Shown here in pieces: positions 55,293-64,000 of a stretch of DNA of 64,000 bases (position 1 is its first letter; the number at the start of each line of letters is the position of its first letter). The stretch is from Sepiola atlantica (taxonomy: Eukaryota > Mollusca > Cephalopoda > Sepiida > Sepiolidae): contig OY744520.1 of NCBI GenBank assembly GCA_963556195.1, positions 153,101,607 through 153,165,606 on the forward strand. Reading direction: 5' to 3'. Under the pieces are notes generated by a model, which saw nothing but the letters and a program-made list of their open reading frames with translations, ran no database searches and was not told the origin of the DNA. The position numbers and the translations under genes were made by a program.

Positions 55293-56563
55293 CGAGGGTT
55301 AATCAAAAAGTTTGCAGAATTCAAGAAATTAATTTATTTAAAACAAAACACAACATATATACACGAGTTTATTTCTCAACATAGTTGCCATCCAGGTCAA
55401 TGCACTTCTTAAGTCGACGTTTTCAGGTTCGAAGAACATCTTTGAAGAATTTTATGGAGGACGTTTTCAGGGCCAAGTAGTGGCACAGTGTTTTGGTTCT
55501 TCTATGTCATTAAAATGTGTTCTTTGAGGATTTCTTTGAGTTTTGGAAAAAGAAAGCAATCTGATGGAGCTAAATCGGGACTATATGGTGGATGAGGAAG
55601 CATTTTCCCTCAGAATTCTTGAAGAACATCTTGTGCAACCCTCGAAGAATGCGCTGGTGAATTATCATGATTAAACAGGACTCTACCATGAAGTTTCCCT
55701 TTCCGTTTTTTAATCAAAGCGCCCTTTCACTTCTTTAAAACCTGAGCATAGTAAACTCCTGTTACTGTTCTTTGATTTTCAAGGTAATCTATCAGTATCA
55801 CATCCTGGCCATCACTTTTAGAGTCAACTTTTGAGATTTTAACTTGATGGGTCCTGAAGATTCACGTGGAAGCCATTGGACTGTTTTTGGGACTCAAGAT
55901 CATACTGGTAAATCCAAGTTTCATCTCCGGTGATAATTTCCGCCAAAAATTGTCTTCAATTTTGTTCAATAATGTTAAGGAGAGATCACTTTGAAGATTC
56001 TGTTCATCAGGCTACAACGCTTTTGGGACCCATCATGTTTCAAAGTTTGCTCAGTCCCAAATTATCATGAAGAATTGAATTTGCCAACCCATAGGAAATG
56101 TCTAGGGACATAGCTATCTGATTGACAGTTATTTGCTGAGTTTCAATTAAATTTTGAGCAGCTTTGATATTTTTATTTTTTAGGTTCCTGGTCTTCCCAC
56201 TCAAGGGTGTTCTTCAAAGTCGTCTCTTTCTTCTTCGATCGCTGAATCCACTTGTAAACTGTAGTCTTTTTTGGAGAACAAGTTCCATAAATTTTTTCCA
56301 AAGCCTCAATGATCTGTGTTGCTTTCCATTAGGGTTTTACTAAAAATTGATATTCGACCTTATCTCAAATATCTGTTTTCCATGGTCGAAAAAGTAGCTT
56401 CTCTTTTAGAGGGTTTGAACAATATAGCGACTTGCAAGAAACTGATCACAGGTAACGAAAAGCAAGGTAAACAATCAGTGAAGTGTTCTGACATGTTTTA
56501 ACTTGTTTAAACTTGATACTTTTACTGCTATTAAAAAATTCCGAACTTTTTGATCCACCTTTG
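55293..56563 (-). mobile_element. Mariner element with decayed transposase
   Basis: TA at 55291-55292 and 56564-56565 flanks termini CGAGGGTTAATCAAAAAGTT and the complement of CAAAGGTGGATCAAAAAGTT, imperfect ~28-bp inverted repeats. The 1271-bp length is normal for mariner. On the minus strand, frames give EALEKIYGTCSPKKTTVYKW (helix-turn-helix), GDETWIYQYDLESQ, LFNHDNSPAHSS and HPPYSPDLAPSDCFLFPKL. This is the D,D34D signature with all three aspartates visible. At least six frameshifts or stops break the gene, so it is immobile by itself. Confidence 0.92.
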
Positions 56564-56565
56564 TA

Positions 56566-56915
56566 CATCACTAAAGCAGAATCAAGATATTTCAGTCGAT
56601 TCATACGACCATAAGCAGTTGGTGTAAATAAGCTTTAATGAACAGAAAACAAAACGTTTTATACAGTAACGTGTGGAAGGTAATCCAGGGAGGGGAAAAT
56701 GTGAATGAATGTTCTGTGGGAGGAGTGGGGGTAAAGTATGTAAGGAGGGGAGAAGGTGGAGGAAAAATGTAAGGGGGGGAAGTAGGAGGCAAGTAGTGAA
56801 AGTGAGCCATGTGCATGAGGGAAGGGGTGGAGGTCCTGTAAGCAAAAGAGGAGGAGGCAATGAGAAATGCTATGGGAAAAAGACAAAACTGAAAATAAAA
56901 ATAACAGCATATACA

Positions 56916-56968
<53 letters not shown>

Positions 56969-56974
56969 GGAATA
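56566..56974. other. Unassigned DNA with a TA/CA tract
   Basis: G-rich plus-strand DNA (56690-56860), then (TA)n and (CA)n at about 56920-56968. The proline/leucine-rich minus frames are not convincing genes. Confidence 0.55.
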
Positions 56975-57690
56975 TATAGATAAGGAAAGCTCTGTAGACT
57001 GGCTGAAAAGAGGATCTCTTCACTATGATCATAAGAAAATGATAATGGCTGCTCAAGATCAAGGCTTGATGACCAATGCCTTTAAAAAAAAAAACAATAA
57101 CAAGTGCAGGTTCTGCCACACAGAAGTAGAGTGTGAACCACCTGACATCCAGTTGTAAGGTTCTTCTGGGGGATGGCTATTATACAATGCAACACAATGG
57201 AGTGTGTAAATATCTCCATTGAACTGTATGTAAAAAGTTGAATATCCAGTGTAGCAGCAAGTCCTGGGAGCATATACCAGAAAGAACAGTTGGAAATAAT
57301 TTATACACCATCCACTATGACTATGCAATCCCTACAGCTACATATCTAGAAAACGGAGCTGTTAAACCTGACATCATAATATGGGACAAAAGGGAGAAAG
57401 TAGCAACCCTAGTTGAAGTCAGTGTCCCTAATGATGCAGGATTAAACAGAGCTGAAAGGGAAAATATTACGAAATACCAAGGTCTAATGTACGACATGAA
57501 AAGAAACCGGAATCTTAGGAAAATCTCCATCATCCCAGTAATTATAGAAGCAACAGGACTAATGAAAAAGAATTTCAAAAACTATCTGGCGAGTATACCC
57601 GGTGAACTAAGTGCAAGAGAAATACAAACAATTGCACTTAAAGAGATGGTTAGAATCTTAAAAAAATTTCTAGGCTGGAGTGTCTGAAAT
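56975..57690 (+). pseudogene. LINE 3' end with restriction-like endonuclease, family E
   Basis: An N-terminal piece (WLKRGSLHYDHKKMIMAAQD, then CRFCHTEVE with a zinc-finger CXXC) is followed, after a stop and frame change near 57157, by an open 149-codon frame (57238-57687): WEHIPERTVGNN, IHYDYAIPTA, KPDIIIWDKREK, then LVEVSVPND and KYQGLMYDMK. KPD plus 14 residues plus E fits the restriction-like endonuclease placed C-terminal to the RT in such LINEs. IPVIIEATGLMKKNF and ALKEMVRILKKFL end it. It is related to, but distinct from, family A at 3448. The RT is absent. Confidence 0.78.
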
Positions 57691-58224
57691 AGCCGGTGAA
57701 TGTCTGGCATCCGGTCGGATGCCTATCCCCAGCAAAAACAGAAAGATAAGAAAAAAAAAAAAGAGTGTCTATCTTCCATCAATAACACTGGGAAACAAAT
57801 TGTAATATAATTTCTGTTGAATTCCATTTTTCACTTGATGTAGATATTTACGAGGCTGGATATTACATAAGATTGTGCTTAATGTGAGGTGTAGCCACTG
57901 ACAAATGTCTTCTTAGTCCACTAGAACAAGATATAAATTCAGACTTCAAATGAATAAAGAAAGACAATAAAACTCACTCAGACGCCGATAAAAGTTAACA
58001 AAAAACTGTACACAGTTATGTTTTAAGCCAAAAATATATAACTAACTCATGTTTTATCATAGTATATACTAAAGCCACAAACATACAATATAAACATTAA
58101 ACACATTTAGACTACAGAAGCAGCAATATATAAAATCAAAACTTAAACAAAAATTATAATAGATAAATTAATTTAATTAATTTTAAATAATAATATTTGG
58201 ATTTAATCTATTTTGTTGTTGTTC

Positions 58225-58283
<59 letters not shown>

Positions 58284-58499
58284 TGTTTTTTAAATTTATT
58301 ATTTACCTTTTCTTTATTATTATTTTTTATATTAAATATTTAATATTTATGTTAAGTGTTGCAATTGTAAATATAGGTTTGAATAGTCAGGTAAAGATTA
58401 ATGAAGATAATTAGGGATCAGCATAAAATGGTCAAAGGGGGATAATTATGTGAAGTAAAATAATGCAGGGTCAAATAGATAGAACTATTCTGACCTTCA

Positions 58500-58501
<2 letters not shown>
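57691..58501. other. AT-rich DNA with (TTA)n
   Basis: (TTA)n at 58229-58281. No coding recognised. Confidence 0.65.
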
Positions 58502-58556
<55 letters not shown>

Positions 58557-58924
58557 CTAAATATACCCATGAATTATTCGGTCAAAACCACTACGACTAT
58601 TTATTCTACTTTGATTTCATTCAAAAATCCATAAACTGTGACATATCTTTCAAGACACTTTTCTTGTATAACTAAAAATAATAATTCTCTTTAATTTTAT
58701 ATCATTAAAATTATTATTATTTAAAAGTATTATTATTCTTATTCTTATATGTAAATAGATTTATTTTTTTGCCATCTAATTCACAGACACATATGTAAAT
58801 TCGATAGCCATGCTGTGAAAGGATAGTTACACTTTTTTTAAATGCTCATTAGACATTAAAAATATTAGAGAGTGGCTGAATCAACATAGAATGAATGGGG
58901 CAAGCGAGAGAAATGCATAGCTAA

Positions 58925-58982
<58 letters not shown>
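58502..58982. repeat. (TA)n and (GA)n microsatellites with spacer
   Basis: (TA)n at 58502-58555 and (GA)n at 58929-58982. The spacer is AT-rich and noncoding. Confidence 0.9.
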
Positions 58983-58986
<4 letters not shown>

Positions 58987-59094
58987 TTACTTTTTCAGTT
59001 AATTATAAATTACGGCTAATTAGAACAATTAAAACAGAATTTCTTTTCAAACATAATTCAATCCCATAACCAAGGTATGTTTTATATGTACATT

Positions 59095-59861
59095 TAGTAT
59101 AATAATAATATCCAAAAAAAACTGCAGAAAAGATTGGGAGAAATTGGAATCAAAGGGACCATCGAAACCATACAAAGGACAGCAATGATCAAAACAGCTG
59201 CAATCTTAAGGAAAATCCTCGAATGCAGAAACGAACCCGCATAAACTACAAAGTGTAACCAGTCACAAGAAATTTACGACAGGGAGAAAACAAAACCACA
59301 CGAAAAACACCACAACACGAACCAAGGAACAGAAACTGCAAGAAACATCACTTCATAATCTTCCTTCCCCCAATAAATTACAGCAGCTTCAGCAAACACC
59401 ACACAAAAATGAACCAATTGACAGAAATTACAAGAAATACCATAAGCTCTCCCCTTCTCTCCCCACCCCACCCCCTAAAACAACTTTTAAAAAAAGAGGA
59501 AATAAAAAAAGGTGCCAGCCTAGACTGGCACCAGACAAAATATTTGTAGAGGGTGTAGGAGGATGAGAAGGCCGAGGAGGGACAGCACAAACCAGACCGC
59601 CACTGGAAAAGTGCGGAGAATGCTGGGACCTTGGGGAGACTTATTGCCACCCACATCCCAAAGAAAACCAATGGTCTTTACCAGCGAGAAATCAATGGCA
59701 ATAGATTGTTGCGATACCGCAAAGTTATTTGTGGTGGTTATCGAAAAGAGATGAAGAATACTGGAAAGGCTTGTTGTCACTCAGACTCCAGGAAATACCA
59801 CTGGTTGCTGTTGGTGAGCAATCACTGACGATGATCTGTGTGAGAACTCCTAGTGAGTACA

Positions 59862-59924
<63 letters not shown>
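59095..59924 (+). pseudogene. LINE family A 3' end, copy 2, with (TAA)n tail
   Basis: Starts within LQKRLGEIGIKGTIETIQRT and ends the protein with AAILRKILECRNEPA then TAA (59244). The 3' untranslated region matches copy 1 (GTTGCGATA.CGCAAA, GTTATCGAAA, GTTGTCACTC, CAATCACTGA, ACTCCTAGTGAGTA). A pure (TAA)n (59861-59924) follows the same 3' end as at 4690, so TAA repeats appear to be this family's normal tail. Confidence 0.85.
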
Positions 59925-59925
<1 letters not shown>

Positions 59926-61095
59926 TCTAACCAAACATGATTTAAGTTGAGCATGGATACATTTTAGAATATAAAATTCCTTTCATACACAAGAAAATAA
60001 TGAAAATATCTGGGTATGTCAACGCTAAACATTCCAAGTCAAACTGTTCCCAGCAACTATTGTAACAATGATTCAGACTTTGGCCTCATTTTATACTAAA
60101 AAAAAGAACAAAAAAACAACCAAAAAAACAAATAAATAATAAAAACTCTTTGGTTTACAGAAAAGAATCAATTTGCCCTCCCCTTCCCAGTTATTTTTTC
60201 TTTTTTAAAATGAATATTCTCCACCCCCGCCTCCTGCCATCCATAAACAAGGATAGCACTTGATTTTCCAATAAAAAAATGCCCCAGAGAAATTGCCAGG
60301 AGCAGCCATTCACACTCCCTATCTCCCTTCTTCAAAATGTCATCGCAGAAATCACACAAAAATCCAATTTTTCTCGCACAAAGAACTTTTGTTATCTGGC
60401 CAGAAATCTCTCGGAAAATATATCTATTTTCTAAGAGTTTAGGTTCTTCTGTCATCTGAGGAACCGTTCCTGGCTCAACCGATGATAGTGCAATAATTGT
60501 TAGGAAGAATTTGCTATAACATGTTGTAAGAAATTGAAAAAATTCTTTGTAGCCCAATAAGATCTATACAGTGGTCTAACATTCGGGAAGAACTTTTGTT
60601 CAGACAACACCAGAACAATACTAATACAACTTGCAAAAAACGCTCTCACAACTGCATAAATCTTTCTTCTCTGCTCATATACACCCTGGTTTTTCGTTTG
60701 TCTCACTGTCTTATCTAGTCTTTTAAAACGGGCCTGTGTCCACGCAAGACTATCACCAACATTTACAAAAACCAACAACTCTTAGCATGCACCTTTTCCT
60801 TATTGCAAATGGCCACCCTACAAATTAAACATCACAGTCATTTTGAACTTGGTAAGTTCTCATCTTTATTAATGTGGCATCCCAAACAAGATTTTTTTGC
60901 TTCAGAAAGGGAAGATGTTAATAAAATTAGGAACTCACGATTTCTGGAAAATCTAAAATAGTGTGGTGAACAATGGGTAATCAACAATTCCCCTACAATC
61001 CAACTACCATGATGTCACTTGCATGAAAACAGATAAGGCTAACTTCTTGCCCAGTGGTTTGCCTCACACTCTAGCTTGAACACTACAAACCACTT
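59925..61095. other. Unassigned DNA upstream of a LINE relic
   Basis: Two overlapping minus-strand frames (129 and 92 codons, 60168-60778) are open but match nothing I know. The plus strand may be an even older 5' part of the next LINE. Confidence 0.4.
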
Positions 61096-61099
61096 CCTC

Positions 61100-62660
61100 C
61101 CTAATTTCCGCACTTGATGATATGATCATCACCTTTCCCATGTCCTGGATATCATAAAAAAAACTTTGATACCGCCAAAGCATGTGACCTGATCTTATCC
61201 CTGCTATTAATAAAAAAAATGTTCTGCTGAGCTACACCCTGTCCTCACCAAACTCTAAAACAAATGCCTTACCGAATCTTGCTTCCCTGATAGCTGAAAA
61301 ATTACCTGTCATACTAGTTTTCAAGAACCCTGGTAAAAGAACTGACCCACAAAACTATTGCCCTGTCAGTCCCCTCCTGTTTTTTGTAAAATTTTTTAGA
61401 ATGATTAATCAATGTAGCAATAGTCCACCACCTCGAAAATCATAATTTTTTTCTGACCAACAGTATGGATTTAGGCAATTCTGTTCTACTACTAATATCC
61501 TAACAGTCATCTCTGAACACATACCATAAGGCAGGTGAAGCTAGGGCGGTAGCACTTGATATAACCAAAGCCTTTGATAAAGTCTGACATGATGGTCTTC
61601 TCATGAAAATTAATTCATATGGTATTACTGAATGAATATTTGATATAATTAGATCCTTCTTAGCTAAAAGAAAGATACAGGTCGTCCTCGATGGGCATAC
61701 ATCTAAACAATATCACATTAATATGGGTGTGCCTCAGGGGTCGATTCTTGGACCGTTATTATTTCTGATTTTTATAAACGATCTCTCTGATGCAATCACA
61801 TCCCAGATGGGTATATTTTCTGATGACACTATTTATTATTGACACGCGCACAAGGCAATGGTTGTAGTGGAATGAGTCCAAAAGTGGATGGTTACATTTA
61901 ATACTACTAAGACAAAGCTCATTTCCTTTAACAATTATAAGAAACCTTTCCAACCACCGATTGCTATGGCTGATAGCATCCTTCATGAGAGTCCAACATT
62001 CCAACTTCCCAGCTTAACATTACACAAGTAACATGAATTGGAACAAATACATAGAAGACACTGCCAAGTTTGCTGCAAAGAAGGTGAGCTCCCTCTACCA
62101 GGCTAGAAATATTCTCAGTATCCTATATCTCTACAAAGCCACCATTCGCCCTTGCATTAAGTATTGTTGCCACATCTGTATTAGTGCACCAACCACTTGT
62201 CTCTCCCTCTTAGACAGGGTCCAAAAACGAGCCTCTAACATAATAGGTTCTACACTGTCTAGCAAGATCCAATTCGTGTCTAACCCCACATCCTTGTGCT
62301 TGTTTAACAAGTAATTCAATGGAATGTGCTCCAAAGAACTTGCGCCCCCTCAGCGTAAATACCCTCGACCAAACCAACGAGCAGCAAAATCTCCCCCCCC
62401 TTCACTCTAAAACTCCCCAGATTCAGGAAAACTTTCTACTCTAATAGCTCCTTTCCTCGAACTACTTGCCTTTGGAATTCCCTCCCTGCCCCCTGCTTTC
62501 TCGACTCTACCAACATGCAGAAATTTAAATGTAATGTGAACAAACATCTTGTTGCACAACTCCCAACTTAGGATGTCTCTATAAATCTGTCCCCTAATTG
62601 ACAGCAGCCCCTTACGTCCCAGTAGCAGTGTGTTTTGTTTGGGGTGAATAAAAGTACAAA
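61100..62660 (+). pseudogene. LINE family B, copy 5 (longest, decayed)
   Basis: Frames read LDIIKKTLIPPKACD-like text, SAELHPVLTKL and CLTESCFPDSWK (61190-61310), VFKNPGKRTDPQNYCPVSPL (61316), QQYGFRQFCSTTNIL, VALDITKAFDKV, GVPQGSILGPLLFLIFINDL, and GIFSDDTIYY (active site FADD changed to FSDD). The C-terminal TIRPCIKYCCHICIS and VNKHLVAQLPT follow. It reaches further upstream than the 50907 copy, covering RT motifs 0-7, but has many stops and frameshifts. The shared 3' end GTTTGGGGTGAATAAAAG is at about 62636. Confidence 0.88.
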
Positions 62661-63556
62661 AACAAATAAAATAAAAATGCCACCATCACCTCACACATGG
62701 GAACCAAATAATTTATTTTATCTCTATTTATATAAAGTCAGATAAGTGTATATGTTTATATATTTGTATGGATACGATTCATTCCTAAAATAATTAACCG
62801 ATCATTATGAACTTGAGAACACAGCTGCTAGGCGTAAGGGTGACAAATGTGGGTTATATTTAGTTTAATTTAGTTTCATGCAAAGGGGTAAAGGGGGGGG
62901 GTTCTTCGTGAAAGTTCAGGTACCTCCGATCTTTGTGAAATTTTAACAATAGGTATTAGACATCAATTAATAAATATACACCAAATTTGGAGTATCTTAA
63001 AAGGTGTTTAGGAGGAATAATATGGTCACAACTTCCCATTTGAAAATTCAAATATTTCAGATTTGCATTAAATTTGATCCATAGACAATTGATTCCCTGA
63101 ATTACAATTACTTCTTAAGACTCCTTAATCTTAAGTCTAAAATTTTAGACATTTTCTAGAATCCAAATTATGTAATGGATTTTGATGAATACTGGAATAA
63201 TGATTCTAGACATCAGGTTTAGGAGCATTATATCTTGATTTTAATCTTCGTAAGTAGACATCAAAGTGGTGCAAACTGTTCTGTTCGAGTAATTAATTTT
63301 TTCATATATATATATATATACTACAAAAAATGTGACCCGTTAAATCATCTATTGAGTTCAGGTTAGATTGTTTCAATCAGAAAAAAGTGAGTTCGCAAAG
63401 CCAGTTAATATTAAAAAATACAAAGATAAAATTTTTAAAAAAATAGTCTCTTCTCACCATATTTCCCTCTCCCTCTTTTTTAGAGTTTCGGATTACTTTT
63501 GGTGAAATTTCCTATTCCAATCATTTTATACTTTCTTTTTTTTATTAACTTTGACT

Positions 63557-63635
<79 letters not shown>

Positions 63636-63865
63636 AGTGAAAGTGATAGATATCACATAAAATAATATTGGAGGAAAGGGGTCAAACCACAAACAGCCAG
63701 AGAGGGTAAGAGTGATAGAAACTTAGTAAGAGATGGATCACTTGGTGAGTTAATTGTAAATTTGACTAATTAGAACAATTGGAAGCTGAGGAATATTATA
63801 GCATGTGATTAAAATATATAGAAAAAAGCCTTAGGGAAATAAACGTTGACTAACTAGCTTTAGTG

Positions 63866-63901
<36 letters not shown>

Positions 63902-64000
63902 CTTTATTATTTCATGTATATACACTTATATTAGAAAATAATATACTATGTATATATATTCCAGTCTTTACATGAACAGAGCTTATTAGCAGTATGAAAA
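62661..64000. other. Unassigned DNA with microsatellites
   Basis: (TA)n at 63303-63320, (GA)n at 63561-63591 running straight into (CAGA)n to 63634, and (TA)n at 63869-63899. 63190-63300 resembles 6660-6785. A G-run lies near 62890. No coding recognised. Confidence 0.75.

Noticed and set aside
60168..60778. Two overlapping minus-strand frames as a host gene
   Set aside because: No recognisable domain, no splice or promoter context, and a LINE relic starts close by on the other strand.

Overview
The window is AT-rich, intron-era 'junk-like' animal DNA made almost entirely of transposable elements, their relics and simple repeats. I recognise no host protein-coding gene, no rRNA and no intact tRNA gene. 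Long (TA)n, (GA)n and (TAA)n tracts, tRNA-derived SINEs, several LINE lineages, Penelope-like GIY-YIG fragments, mariner elements and Ty3 and BEL/Pao retrotransposons point to an invertebrate metazoan. A mollusc, possibly a cephalopod, is my best guess, but that is inference.

Layout. 1-3.4 kb: a possible Penelope-like 5' fragment with a hammerhead-like motif, nested inverted repeats, TA/GA/CATA microsatellites and a tandem ~155-bp repeat. 3.4-6.1 kb: three LINE 3' ends. 7.6-9.4 kb: a decayed Ty3-type gag-pol on the minus strand. 9.99-17.01 kb: a BEL/Pao retrotransposon on the minus strand with nearly identical LTRs but an integrase cut short. 17.0-19.4 kb: two elements with long inverted termini. 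21.9-23.1 kb: a MITE and two foldbacks. 23.3-25.1 kb: GA-rich DNA and a tRNA-like SINE with a hammerhead relic. 30.0-30.7 and 45.6-46.4 kb: two minisatellites. 32.7-33.2 kb: a 343-bp-period duplication carrying hammerhead-like motifs. 35.58-39.78 kb: a complete, apparently very young Ty3-type retrotransposon (identical 169-bp LTRs, 5-bp target duplication, one open 1275-codon gag-pol). 43.5-44.6 kb: two Penelope fragments head to head. 50.9-54.5 kb: two copies of one LINE in inverted orientation, the minus one lying in a mariner relic. 55.3-56.6 kb: a mariner element with both termini. 57-57.7, 59.1-59.9 and 61.1-62.7 kb: further LINE 3' ends.

Main observation. Neither LTR retrotransposon has a normal tRNA primer-binding site (TGG...) after its 5' LTR. 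In both, the bases starting one or two nucleotides past the LTR are instead the reverse complement of a segment inside the LTR, placed where transcription could start (Ty3: 14 contiguous bp, 17 of 18 overall; BEL: 13 of 13). That is the layout of self-primed reverse transcription as known from Tf1 of fission yeast. Seeing it in two unrelated superfamilies side by side is the most interesting feature here. Second are hammerhead-ribozyme-like cores in several repeat families, one in a tandem, retrozyme-like arrangement.
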